From positions 1,488,001 through 1,552,000 of the forward strand of contig NZ_JAOTEM010000001.1 in the NCBI RefSeq assembly GCF_025628985.1: DNA of 64,000 bases, read 5' to 3'. Every line of letters starts with the position of its first letter. Position 1 is the first letter of the stretch. The position numbers were made by a program, and so were the translations under genes. Below the pieces are notes generated by a model. The model was not told the DNA's origin, did no database searches, and saw only the letters and a list, made by a program, of their open reading frames with translations. Below are positions 15,929-26,559 of this stretch, piece after piece. Origin of the DNA: Chryseobacterium edaphi (GTDB lineage: Bacteria; Bacteroidota; Bacteroidia; Flavobacteriales; Weeksellaceae).

Positions 15929-17989
15929 TTAAGAAATTTTGTCTTCTTTCTTAATTTCCAATGCAAAATACATATCCATTTCTCCTTTTCCTTTGGTGTG
16001 GATTTTTCCTCTGTACTCGCAGTGGATTCTATCTTTTACCAATTGATAAGTCGATTCAGAGATATTTATTTTACCTTTTTCGCTGTTCTGTTCCATTCTG
16101 GCTGCCGTATTTACCGTATCTCCCCAAATATCGTAAGCGAATTTTTTCACTCCAACAATTCCGGCAATCAAAGAACCCGAATTGATTCCGATTCTTATAT
16201 CTAAAACATCAGGATTTGTTTTCTTACGATTTTCGATAAATTCAATAATATCTAAAGCTACTAAAGTGGTTTGATAGGCATGACATTTATTTTTGATAGG
16301 TAAACCGCAAACTGCCAAATATGCATCTCCAATGGTTTTTATTTTTTCCAAACCATGCTTTTCCATGATCATATCAAACGCTGTAAAACATTCGTTGAGT
16401 TCGACGAGCATTTTTTCAGCATCCATTTTCTCTGAATTCTGGGTAAAATTAACAAAATCAGTAAATAAAACGGTTACCTCATCATAATATTTGGCTTCAG
16501 AACTTCCGTTTTCCTTGAGCTCTTCAGCAACCTCATGCGGAAGAATATTGAGAAGCAAGTTTTCTGTTTTCTGTTTTTCTCTTTGTAATTCCTGTGTTCT
16601 TTCGTTCACCTGCTCTTCTAGCATATCATTTTGGTCCTGAAGAATCTGCTGTTTTTCCTGTTCCTGTTTTAAATTAATATCAGAAAGTCGGTTTACTTCA
16701 TCCAGTTGTTTTACCAGACTTAAATTGGTTGAAGCAAATTGCCAACCCAAGTAAGCAGAGATTGAAATAGGAAAACTGATAAAAATAAAGATAAGCGCAT
16801 ATCCCATAAAATCGTCTCCCATTGTTTCACTAATATCAATCGTATTCAGTTTATTTAAAAACATGAAGATAATAACCATTACAATAAAAAGAAAGAATAC
16901 CAGAACTCCTCCTCCAACAATGAAGGCTGATTTTTCTCTTCTGATCATCGCTCTCACTATTAAATAAAAAGATTCAAAAGCGACGAAAGTAAGATAAAAA
17001 AATGCAAAACTTGCCGCAGCAGTAGCACTGAAATAGTAAAGAATAAATATCGCAGCAGAAATGATTAGCATTATTTTCAATCTTTTCTTGGTTCTTCCAA
17101 ATAAAGTGTTGACAAAACCTGTGAGTGAAGTTCCAAACACCATCATTGCAAGAAACGAAAGAAAGGTGTAAGTATCAAGAATTAAAGGATCTGTCATTTC
17201 AGAAAAGAGTAATACTAAGTAACTCATTAAAGAAATGGAAAAATTGTAAGTCGAGAAATAAAGATTATAGATTGCTTTTCTGTAAAAAATAAACAGCAAC
17301 AGATGAATAAAACCCAATGCTCCAAATATCCCGCAGATCAGCATGGTGTAGAAATTGAATTCTTTCCACATCTCTACCTTATCCTTAATAAATTTATTAG
17401 CCGTAATAAGCTCTGCACTTATTGCAAAAGGACTTAAGTTAACGGTCTTTTTTTTGTCCGAAACAAAAGGCAAAAATCGGATGGCTAAAACATTTACATC
17501 TGTATTATCGAAAGAAAACAATGTTGGGATTTTTTCTTTAATCTTATATTCTCTGGATTTTGCATCGCCAATTTTACCGATGCTTTCTATTTTTTTACCA
17601 TTTAGATAAATTTCCGAAGCACCAAGCTGAGTAATGTCAAAACATAAAGATTCATTCACCAAAGTAGAATCTATTTTAAAATAATACCGAACCCAATAAA
17701 TCTGATCTTTTTTTGAACCTTTTTTTGAATTTAATTTCATAAGGTTCCACGAATAAACTTTTTTAGAATTAAAATTGACATGTTTCCATGCAGAGTCATC
17801 AAATTTTGGAAGAGCAAAAGCAGGATTATCACCCGCATAAAACTTACTTATCTCATCGATATTGACACCGGATTTAATTTCTTTTTCAGTAAAAACTCTT
17901 GGCTTTTCAAAGGAATTCTGTGCAGAACAAAATGTTTGCAATAAAACAAATGCAGAAAATAAAATTTTAAGGAGTAGATTTTTTTTCAC
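15929..17989 (-). CDS. class III adenylate cyclase with 7TM-DISM-like sensor half
   Basis: 686 residues from a GTG at 17989. The longer ATG start at 18070 would overlap the upstream gene by 71 bases and mask the signal peptide (KKNLLLKILFSAFVLLQTFC). Order: signal peptide; extracellular jelly-roll domain (about 30-190, WVRYYFKI, LNGKKIESIGKIGD); seven membrane helices (about 205-425); coiled coil; cyclase domain (about 480-686). Metal-binding aspartates lie in LFTDFVNF and TIGDAYLA. Lys in EKIKTIGD and Asp in AYDIWGD point to ATP, and Asn/Arg in TVNTAARM are the transition-state residues. It starts 10 bases after the second cyclase, in one operon. Confidence 0.9.
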   Translation of the reverse strand: MKKNLLLKILFSAFVLLQTFCSAQNSFEKPRVFTEKEIKSGVNIDEISKFYAGDNPAFALPKFDDSAWKHVNFNSKKVYSWNLMKLNSKKGSKKDQIYWVRYYFKIDSTLVNESLCFDITQLGASEIYLNGKKIESIGKIGDAKSREYKIKEKIPTLFSFDNTDVNVLAIRFLPFVSDKKKTVNLSPFAISAELITANKFIKDKVEMWKEFNFYTMLICGIFGALGFIHLLLFIFYRKAIYNLYFSTYNFSISLMSYLVLLFSEMTDPLILDTYTFLSFLAMMVFGTSLTGFVNTLFGRTKKRLKIMLIISAAIFILYYFSATAAASFAFFYLTFVAFESFYLIVRAMIRREKSAFIVGGGVLVFFLFIVMVIIFMFLNKLNTIDISETMGDDFMGYALIFIFISFPISISAYLGWQFASTNLSLVKQLDEVNRLSDINLKQEQEKQQILQDQNDMLEEQVNERTQELQREKQKTENLLLNILPHEVAEELKENGSSEAKYYDEVTVLFTDFVNFTQNSEKMDAEKMLVELNECFTAFDMIMEKHGLEKIKTIGDAYLAVCGLPIKNKCHAYQTTLVALDIIEFIENRKKTNPDVLDIRIGINSGSLIAGIVGVKKFAYDIWGDTVNTAARMEQNSEKGKINISESTYQLVKDRIHCEYRGKIHTKGKGEMDMYFALEIKKEDKIS

Positions 17990-17999
17990 ATTGATAAAA

Positions 18000-20345
18000 T
18001 TAAATTTGATTAACAAAATACATTTCCATTGCACCTTTCCCTTTGGTTTCGATTTTTCCGCGATATTCAAAAGAAAAATCGTCCTTTATTAACTGATAGG
18101 TCGCTTCCGAAACATTTAATTTTCCCAAAGCACTGTTTTGCTCCATTCTCGCCGCAGTATTCACAGTGTCACCCCAAATATCGTAGGCGAATTTTTTCAC
18201 ACCCACAATTCCCGCAATCACTGGTCCGGAATGTATTCCGATTCTGATATCTAAAGCATTTGGGCTCTCTTGTTTCCGATGTTGAATATAAGAAAGAATT
18301 TCCAAACTTGCATTTACAGCGTTTTTCGCATGTTGAACATTGGAAACAGGTAATCCGCTTACTGCCAAATATGCATCACCAATGGTTTTTATCTTTTCTA
18401 AATTATACTTCTCCATGATTCTATCAAACTCTGTGAAACAGATATTCAACTCATTGAGAACTTCCTGTACACCAATTCTTTCTGAATTTGATGTAAAGTT
18501 GACAAAATCTGTAAATAAAACCGAGACTTCATCATAATGCTTTGCGTTGGTTTTTCCTTTCTCTTTTAGTTCTTCTGCAACTTCGTATGGAAGAATATTA
18601 AGCAATAAATCATCTGATTTTTGTTTTTCTTCAGCGATTTTTTTGTTGTCTTTCCGTTTCTGATTATAAGAAAATCCCGCAAAGCCTAATAAGAGAAGTG
18701 AAAGCCCGGCTCCAACAGCCCAAATGTTTTTTTGATTTTGTGAACTTTCCAATTCTGCTTTGGCAATGGCATCTTTTTTCTCCTGATTAATTCTGGCAAT
18801 ATTTTTTTCCTGATTATATCTTAAAACAACTGCTTTCTGTTCCTGATCAAATTTAATCTGAATTTCTTTTCGTTTTAAATCCTCTTCTAGCGCCAATCTT
18901 TTTCGTTCTTCCTCTGTTTTTGCAGCAGCTTGTTTTTTCTCGTATTCGAAACGAAGCGCTTTTAATTCGATTTCTTTTTGAAGCTGAATACGTTTGGTTT
19001 CTTCCTCGAGTTTTATTCGGATTCTTTCATCATTAAGTTGTTGCTCTCCCTGAGCTTCAGATAATGCTTTAACTTTTTCAACACTATAAGATTTTTCTCG
19101 TTGCTTAACCGTTTTATCTAAGTAATAATAAGCCTTATCATAATTGCCCAACATTCCGTAAGCATCTGCAAGAATATTATAATTGTGAAGAAGTAAACCT
19201 GAAGTTACATCATTTTTTTTGGCTTCAATTTTTTCAAAATTATGCGATAGTTCATTGGTAATAATTTCAAGCTCTTTATATTTTGTAAGATCTTTCTTTA
19301 TATTTAGACTATCTTTTTGCATCAAAATCTTATACTTTATCGTACCTAAATACGCTTTGTTGTAAAGATTTGTTTCTGCACTGTCCGGAATAATTTCTAT
19401 AGCTTTTACTATATACTCTTTTGCATCTAGAAACTTTTCTTCCTGATAAGCTATATGTGAAAGCAAATTATAAACAGAAGAAAGAGATTTAGCATCATTA
19501 TTTTTTTTGAAATAATCAAAAGCTTCCTGAGCATTCTTCTTAGCTTTATCAAACACCTTAATGCTCATATAATTTGCACCAATCATATTTTTAATCCCAT
19601 AAATATAATCTTCCTTGCCTTTCTGTTTTTGATAAAGTTGCAACGCTTTTTCAAATTCCTGGATGCTTTTTTGGTTAAATCCGACTTGCCAATAAAATGA
19701 ACCTAAGTAAGCATGTATATCGGCAAGTCTATTAGGAAATTCTTTTTCGGTGAACTTCAGATAATCATTGGTTATTTTTAGAGTATTTGCGTAATCATAA
19801 TTTTTACGAGAATATAAGGATATTAATGCCTGATACGTGAGATCAATTTTCTTCTTATCTACATTCTTACCACTATGATACAGATCAATATTTTTTTCAT
19901 AATAATGAATTGCCTTCTTAGTACTATTGTAAAAATTATCATGGATATGACCTCCGATATTATTCAGGTAAATCTTGTTTTCCAGTGTTAAATCATTGTA
20001 ATATTTCTCGGCATTATCAAAATGCAGCCTCATCATTTCTGTATTGTCAATCTTACTGTTCAGAGAGACCAGCATCAACTGTAAATTCCCTGCCCTTTCA
20101 CGATCTCTGGTTGCCTCATAGTAAGGAATCATCTTTTTTGCATAAACGATCGCACTATCTGCAACACCATTTTTATTATAGGTATTGGCAAGTGACTTAT
20201 TAATTTCAACGAGGTTTTTTGGATCAGATACATTTGCAGATTTCTGTTTTAAATTTAAAATTTCTTTAGAATCCTGCGCTCGTAATTGGAAAACCCCAGA
20301 AAATAGCGAATACAAAACAAGAACTGAAGTGAATTTATTTTTCAA
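18000..20345 (-). CDS. class III adenylate cyclase with periplasmic TPR sensor half
   Basis: 781 residues from a TTG at 20345. The first ATG, at 20396, lies inside the tpx terminator hairpin and upstream of a good promoter, so it is unlikely to be used. Order: signal peptide (SVLVLYSLFSGVFQLRAQ); TPR repeats (about 30-420); long charged coiled coil rich in E/K/R (430-555); one membrane helix (AVGAGLSLLLLGFAGFSY); cyclase domain (about 590-781). The same ATP-type residues as in 15929-17989 are present (EKIKTIGDAYLAV, AYDIWGDTVNTAARM). cAMP is expected to be made in the cytoplasm in response to whatever the TPR half senses. Confidence 0.9.
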   Translation of the reverse strand: MKNKFTSVLVLYSLFSGVFQLRAQDSKEILNLKQKSANVSDPKNLVEINKSLANTYNKNGVADSAIVYAKKMIPYYEATRDRERAGNLQLMLVSLNSKIDNTEMMRLHFDNAEKYYNDLTLENKIYLNNIGGHIHDNFYNSTKKAIHYYEKNIDLYHSGKNVDKKKIDLTYQALISLYSRKNYDYANTLKITNDYLKFTEKEFPNRLADIHAYLGSFYWQVGFNQKSIQEFEKALQLYQKQKGKEDYIYGIKNMIGANYMSIKVFDKAKKNAQEAFDYFKKNNDAKSLSSVYNLLSHIAYQEEKFLDAKEYIVKAIEIIPDSAETNLYNKAYLGTIKYKILMQKDSLNIKKDLTKYKELEIITNELSHNFEKIEAKKNDVTSGLLLHNYNILADAYGMLGNYDKAYYYLDKTVKQREKSYSVEKVKALSEAQGEQQLNDERIRIKLEEETKRIQLQKEIELKALRFEYEKKQAAAKTEEERKRLALEEDLKRKEIQIKFDQEQKAVVLRYNQEKNIARINQEKKDAIAKAELESSQNQKNIWAVGAGLSLLLLGFAGFSYNQKRKDNKKIAEEKQKSDDLLLNILPYEVAEELKEKGKTNAKHYDEVSVLFTDFVNFTSNSERIGVQEVLNELNICFTEFDRIMEKYNLEKIKTIGDAYLAVSGLPVSNVQHAKNAVNASLEILSYIQHRKQESPNALDIRIGIHSGPVIAGIVGVKKFAYDIWGDTVNTAARMEQNSALGKLNVSEATYQLIKDDFSFEYRGKIETKGKGAMEMYFVNQI

Positions 20346-20366
20346 TGACTGATTATTGAGTTCGCA

Positions 20367-20396
20367 CAAAAATAAAAAAATCATTCTGTTATACAA
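20367..20396 (-). promoter_or_regulatory. predicted promoter of the cyclase operon, embedded in the tpx terminator
   Basis: Minus strand: TTG (20394-20396), 19 bases, TATTTTTG (20367-20374). The T tract of the tpx terminator supplies part of the -7 element. The leader to TTG 20345 would be about 17 bases. Confidence 0.55.
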
Positions 20397-20406
20397 CAGA
20401 ATGATT
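20379..20406 (-). terminator. rho-independent terminator of tpx
   Basis: Perfect arms AATCATTCTGTT and AACAGAATGATT with a 4-base loop, followed on the minus strand by TTTTTATTTTT. The arms overlap the -33 region of the next promoter. Confidence 0.85.
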
Positions 20407-20430
20407 CAAATTCACGAGAAATATTTTTAT

Positions 20431-20928
20431 TTATTTCAAAGCTTCTAAAGCTGCGCTGTAATTCGGTTCATTGGCGATTTCAGAAACCTGCTCTGTATAC
20501 ACTACTTTATTGTTTTCGTCAGTTACAATTACTGCACGGCTCAAAAGACCTTTCATTGGAGAATCCGTAATCGTTACCTCGTAATCGTCACCGAAACTTC
20601 CTCTGAAATCCGAAAGTGTTTCTACATTATTCAGACCTTCTGCTGCACAAAATCTCGTTAAAGCGAAGGGTAAATCTTTAGAAACATTAATTACTACAGT
20701 ATTTTCCAGATTATTGGCTTCCACATTAAATTTTCGTGCTGATTCTGCACAAGTGGGTGTATCAATACTTGGGAAGATATTAAATACTTTTTTCTTTCCT
20801 TCGTAGCTTTCCAGAGTTTTTACATTCAAACCAAAATCTACCAAAGCAAAATCTTTGATGGTAAAACCAATTTCAGGAAGAGTTCCCAATGTATTTACTT
20901 CATTTCCTTTTAATGTGATACTTGACAT
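20431..20928 (-). CDS. tpx: thiol peroxidase (atypical 2-Cys peroxiredoxin), cytoplasmic
   Basis: 165 residues, the normal Tpx length. The peroxidatic cysteine is Cys60 in IDTPTCAESARKF and the resolving cysteine is Cys94 in RFCAAEG, matching the Cys61/Cys95 pair of E. coli Tpx. It reduces hydrogen and alkyl peroxides using thioredoxin. There is no signal peptide. An exported paralogue lies at 39580-40152. A -7-like CAAATTTA (minus-strand TAAATTTG) lies at 20951-20958. Secure. Confidence 0.96.
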   Translation of the reverse strand: MSSITLKGNEVNTLGTLPEIGFTIKDFALVDFGLNVKTLESYEGKKKVFNIFPSIDTPTCAESARKFNVEANNLENTVVINVSKDLPFALTRFCAAEGLNNVETLSDFRGSFGDDYEVTITDSPMKGLLSRAVIVTDENNKVVYTEQVSEIANEPNYSAALEALK

Positions 20929-21090
20929 AATTTATTTTTTTAAAGTTTCTCAAATTTAGTCAAAATAGAAAGTTTTACGATGAAATAATGGTTAAATAAT
21001 TCTTAAAGTGAAAATAAAAATACTTATAATTTAAATCATGTTTTTAATAACAAAATTTATTTACTTTCGCCTTCTTAAAAATAATTAACT

Positions 21091-21543
21091 ATGAGAGGAA
21101 AAATTACTCTGTTGTTATTTGCCGTACCGTTTTTCGGATTTGCCCAGTCTGTGATTGGGAATATTAATTCCGGAGCTGTTTCTGCAGATAACTTCACGCA
21201 TTCTGTCGGAGAAATCTATGTGATTCCGACTGATCCTGACCAAAACAACTCAGGAACATTGGGAATGCTGTATCAAACCGTACTACAGGTATTAGGCGTA
21301 AGTGAATTGGAAAAAGAGACTGTAAAAATCTATCCTAATCCAACTGCTGATTTCGTTTATGTAAAATTAAATTCAAAATCAAAAATCGACGAAGTTGAAA
21401 TATTTGATCTTGCAGGTAGACTTGTTTTAAAGACAAAATTACAATCAGACCAACTTGATTTGAGATCTTTAAACCAAGGTGTTTACATGATCACTTTCAA
21501 AAATCCTGACCTAAAACCTATTAAAATCATTAAAAAACCTTAA
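21091..21543 (+). CDS. short secreted protein with T9SS type-A sorting domain
   Basis: 150 residues. The signal peptide (ITLLLFAVPFFGFAQ) is followed by about 55 residues of passenger, then a complete type-A T9SS C-terminal domain from about residue 78 (VKIYPNPTADFVYVKL, EIFDLAGRLVLKT, GVYMITF, KPIKIIKK). The protein would cross the outer membrane by the type IX system. The passenger is unusually short, so the sorting domain is nearly the whole mature protein. It starts an operon with 21555-22673, separated by 11 bases. Confidence 0.85.
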   Translation: MRGKITLLLFAVPFFGFAQSVIGNINSGAVSADNFTHSVGEIYVIPTDPDQNNSGTLGMLYQTVLQVLGVSELEKETVKIYPNPTADFVYVKLNSKSKIDEVEIFDLAGRLVLKTKLQSDQLDLRSLNQGVYMITFKNPDLKPIKIIKKP

Positions 21544-21554
21544 ACTATCTAAAC

Positions 21555-22673
21555 ATGAAAAAATTATACGCTACTATAGGATTATTTTTAGCAACATTAT
21601 TAAGTGCACAAGTTCCTCAAGCTTTTAGTTATCAAACAATCGCATTCAATTCAGCAGGAGCTCCGATCGCAAACGGAAACGTCGCATTAAAAATAAGCAT
21701 TCTGGAAAACTCTGCTACCGGAACAGTTTTATACACAGAAACTCATACAAAAACAACCAACTCTAAAGGTTTAGTTAATTTAAATATCGGACAAGGAACT
21801 CCTACAACTGGAAGTTTTGGAGCAATCAACTGGGGAACAAACACAAAATTTGTAAAAGTGGAGATGGATCCTGCAGGTGGAACCAATTATACTAATGTTG
21901 GGGTAAATCAATTGATGAGCGTACCTTATTCTCAGATAAGTAAAACTGTTGTAACAGGGGCGGGACAAGGAATTACACTTACTTCTCCGAATGGAACAGC
22001 TTATACTTTAGGTGTAAATGATGCGGGAACTTTGAGTTTGCCGACAAGCTCTAGTTCAAGTTCAGCGATTCCTGCAAACCTATATTTTTATAGCTCTAAT
22101 AACAATTTTAATGCAAGCTCTGCAGAATTACTAAGAAATTCAAGTGGAAATGAAAAAATTGGATATAAGTATGTATCTGCAGGTACTCAGTATAAATTTC
22201 TTGCAGCTCCAAATACTTCTGCACAAGTATATGGTTCAGGAAGCCAAAGTACATTAGTTGCTAACGGAGCTAATTTTACTCTTTCTTCTAACGGTTTTTA
22301 CAGAATTAATCTTCTTACTTATGGAACGACGACGACTGTACATATGGGAAACATTAATCCTACTATTTCTTTGAATTATAGTAGTACACCTCCACAAATC
22401 TCTACAACAGCTTATGATACTTCTACTAACAAATTTTCAATCAATTTAACAGGTGTATCATCGGCAAATTTTTCTGGATTTTACATAAAATTACCTAGTG
22501 GTGGAAGTAATTCTTACGAAGAAATTTTAGGTGACAATCTTAGTGATGGCAGTTTTGATATAAGTGGAGCGTACATTATGATCCCAAACTTAACAACAAC
22601 TCCTAAAAATTTCAAGGTAGAATTTAGTATTAATTTTGACGCAACAGGAACTTACACAATAACACAAATATAA
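21555..22673 (+). CDS. secreted hypothetical protein, partner of the preceding T9SS protein
   Basis: 372 residues with a signal peptide (LYATIGLFLATLLSAQVPQA). Residues 20-130 look like a beta-rich domain common in secreted flavobacterial proteins (FSYQTIAFNSAGAPIANGNV, ALKISILENS, SKGLVNLNIGQG). Then comes a Ser-rich linker (SSSSSSAI) and a beta-rich C-terminal half. No T9SS sorting signal is evident, unlike the cotranscribed upstream protein. Function unknown. A strong terminator follows. Confidence 0.75.
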   Translation: MKKLYATIGLFLATLLSAQVPQAFSYQTIAFNSAGAPIANGNVALKISILENSATGTVLYTETHTKTTNSKGLVNLNIGQGTPTTGSFGAINWGTNTKFVKVEMDPAGGTNYTNVGVNQLMSVPYSQISKTVVTGAGQGITLTSPNGTAYTLGVNDAGTLSLPTSSSSSSAIPANLYFYSSNNNFNASSAELLRNSSGNEKIGYKYVSAGTQYKFLAAPNTSAQVYGSGSQSTLVANGANFTLSSNGFYRINLLTYGTTTTVHMGNINPTISLNYSSTPPQISTTAYDTSTNKFSINLTGVSSANFSGFYIKLPSGGSNSYEEILGDNLSDGSFDISGAYIMIPNLTTTPKNFKVEFSINFDATGTYTITQI

Positions 22674-22676
22674 TTT

Positions 22677-22700
22677 AAAGAGGCTTCGGCCTCTTTTTTT
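22677..22700 (+). terminator. rho-independent terminator
   Basis: Hairpin AAAGAGGC-TTCG-GCCTCTTT with a UUCG-type tetraloop and a T7 tail, right after the secreted protein gene. Confidence 0.9.
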
Positions 22701-22712
22701 ATGTAAACACTC

Positions 22713-22742
22713 CTGATAAAACGATGATAATTACTAAATTTG
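22713..22742 (+). promoter_or_regulatory. predicted promoter of icd
   Basis: TAAATTTG at 22735-22742 is a full -7 match. CTG at 22713-22715, 19 bases upstream, replaces the usual TTG. The leader would be about 30 bases. Confidence 0.45.
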
Positions 22743-22759
22743 TGAAACTAAAACTTTAA

Positions 22760-24997
<2,238 letters not shown>

Positions 24998-25020
24998 TTT
25001 TCGGATTTAATATAAATTGA

Positions 25021-25049
25021 AAGCTCCTTTTTTTGAAGGAGCTTTTTTT
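25021..25049 (+). terminator. rho-independent terminator of icd
   Basis: AAGCTCCTTT and GAAGGAGCTT arms followed by T7. Confidence 0.9.
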
Positions 25050-25160
25050 GTTTTTAAACGCAGATGACGAAAATGTTTTTCACGAATAACCACAAAATAT
25101 CCGTTCCTTTTGTTAATCCGGAGGAATCTAATCATAGTATTAACAAAATATTTTAAGTTT

Positions 25161-25223
25161 TGGCTAAAGCCAATTTTTGATTATATTTAAAATGAAAACG
25201 GGCTAAAGCCCGTTCCTATTGAT
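25161..25223. repeat. REP-like double hairpin (copy B of the GGGCTAAAGCCC repeat)
   Basis: TGGCTAAAGCCA at 25161-25172 and AACGGGCTAAAGCCCGTTCC at 25197-25216, the latter followed by TATTGAT. The second 27-base word is identical to 14316-14342. A partial GGAGGAATCT-type repeat also lies at 25114-25150. Confidence 0.8.
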
Positions 25224-25285
25224 ATTATATAGATTTTATAATTATGCTATTCGTGAAAAATATTTGTGTCATTTGTGTTTAAAAA

Positions 25286-25624
25286 TTAAATCTTATTCTC
25301 CACAATCACTCTCCGGTGTTCTCTACCCCAATTGATCATTTCTGAAATAATATTTCCGAAAGTTCTGCAATAATCCGTTGCTTCATATTCAATTAAGACA
25401 GGAGTTTCGGGATAAACATTTCGTTTGACTAATTTATTCAATTCCATATCTTTTAATTCTTTAGAAAGCATTCTTGTTGTAATTCCGGGGATGCTTCTTT
25501 CAATTTCACGAAAACGTTTGTTGCCGTTACAAATGGCATTAATAACAGGAATTCTCCACTTTCCGCCAATAAAATAAAGGGTGTCCTGCAATGCTCTTAA
25601 TTCTTCGGTTTGATCTCTTTCCAT
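25286..25624 (-). CDS. HxlR-family winged-helix transcriptional regulator
   Basis: 112 residues with the family signature: YFIGGKWRIPVINAICNGNK, then RFREIERSIPGITTRMLSKE, then NVYPETPVLIEYEATDYCRT. The usual N-terminal redox cysteine of HxlR/HypR-type regulators is missing (the segment begins RALQDTLYF). It is divergent from the SDR gene at 25728, which is very likely its target; HxlR regulators commonly control an adjacent reductase. A direct repeat TGATACTGAT in the shared region is a candidate operator. Confidence 0.9.
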   Translation of the reverse strand: MERDQTEELRALQDTLYFIGGKWRIPVINAICNGNKRFREIERSIPGITTRMLSKELKDMELNKLVKRNVYPETPVLIEYEATDYCRTFGNIISEMINWGREHRRVIVENKI

Positions 25625-25651
25625 GTCTGCAAATTTACTTGATATAATTGA

Positions 25652-25679
25652 TGATACTGATATACTCTGTGATACTGAT
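25652..25679. promoter_or_regulatory. TGATACTGAT direct repeat between HxlR regulator and SDR gene
   Basis: TGATACTGAT occurs at 25652-25661 and 25670-25679, 18 bases apart. It lies near a minus-strand -7 candidate CAAATTTA (25630-25637) and upstream of a plus-strand TAACTTTG (25703-25710). It is the best operator candidate for the regulator. Confidence 0.45.
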
Positions 25680-25727
25680 TACAAAAGTATACCAATTTGA
25701 AATAACTTTGTCAAAAATTTTAAAGAA

Positions 25728-26474
25728 ATGAATAAATTTAATAACAAATTAGCCATCGTAACCGGTGGAAACAGCGGAATTGGTTATGCAACCGCAAAAG
25801 AACTTATAGCAGAAGGCGCAAAAGTGATTATCACGGGAAGAAGAAAAGAAGCTATTGAAAAGGCTGCTGAAGAATTGGGAGCAATTCCTTTCGTGGCAGA
25901 TCAGGGAAAATTAGAAGATATTGAATCTTTGAAGACAGAAGTTGAAAATCAATATGGAAAAGTTGACATTCTATTTATCAATGCAGGAATCACAGGACGT
26001 TTAGTATCAATTGAAAACATGACTGCAGAAAACTTTGATCAGGTAATGAATATTAATTTCAGAGGAGCTTATTTCACGTTGAGTAAATTAACACCACTTT
26101 TAAACGACGGCGCTTCAGTTGTCTTTCTATCTTCAAATGTTGCAACCACTTACAAACCCAACAGCTCGGTTTATCAGGCAAGTAAAGCTGCATTAAATTC
26201 AATAGCAAAAACAGCTGCTGCAGAATTGGCACCTAGAAAAATCCGAGTCAATATGGTAAGTCCTGGACCAACAAAAACGGAAATAATGTCGAAAGCCGGA
26301 CTGGATGAAAAAACACTGGAAGGTATCAACGAATGGTTGATTGATACGATTCCTTTAAAAAAAATGGGAACAGCTGAAGATGTTGCTAAACTGGTTGTTT
26401 ATTTGTCCGATGACAGCGTTTCAAGCTTCATGACTGGAACCGAAATCGTCATTGACGGTGGAATGCTTTTGTAA
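25728..26474 (+). CDS. SDR-family oxidoreductase
   Basis: 248 residues of classical SDR layout: cofactor motif TGGNSGIG at about 13-20, NAG at about 86-88, catalytic Ser in VVFLSSNVAT, Tyr-x3-Lys in SVYQASKAALNS (about 145-155), and IVIDGGMLL at the C-terminus. The basic residues after the second strand (TGRRKEAIEK) favour NADPH. Substrate unknown. It is paired divergently with the HxlR regulator at 25286-25624. Confidence 0.92.
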   Translation: MNKFNNKLAIVTGGNSGIGYATAKELIAEGAKVIITGRRKEAIEKAAEELGAIPFVADQGKLEDIESLKTEVENQYGKVDILFINAGITGRLVSIENMTAENFDQVMNINFRGAYFTLSKLTPLLNDGASVVFLSSNVATTYKPNSSVYQASKAALNSIAKTAAAELAPRKIRVNMVSPGPTKTEIMSKAGLDEKTLEGINEWLIDTIPLKKMGTAEDVAKLVVYLSDDSVSSFMTGTEIVIDGGMLL

Positions 26475-26502
26475 AATTAAAATTCAAAATAATTACACAG
26501 AA

Positions 26503-26528
26503 AAATCCTCTCAATTACGAGAGGATTT
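26503..26528. terminator. bidirectional terminator
   Basis: AAATCCTCTC and GAGAGGATTT arms with a 6-base loop between two convergent genes. Confidence 0.8.
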
Positions 26529-26559
26529 GATTTATTTGCTTATAAGATATCCAACACGA

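Noticed and set aside
18000..20396. Using the first ATG (20396) as the start of the TPR cyclase
   Set aside because: That ATG lies inside the tpx terminator hairpin and upstream of the best promoter; the signal peptide begins at the TTG at 20345.
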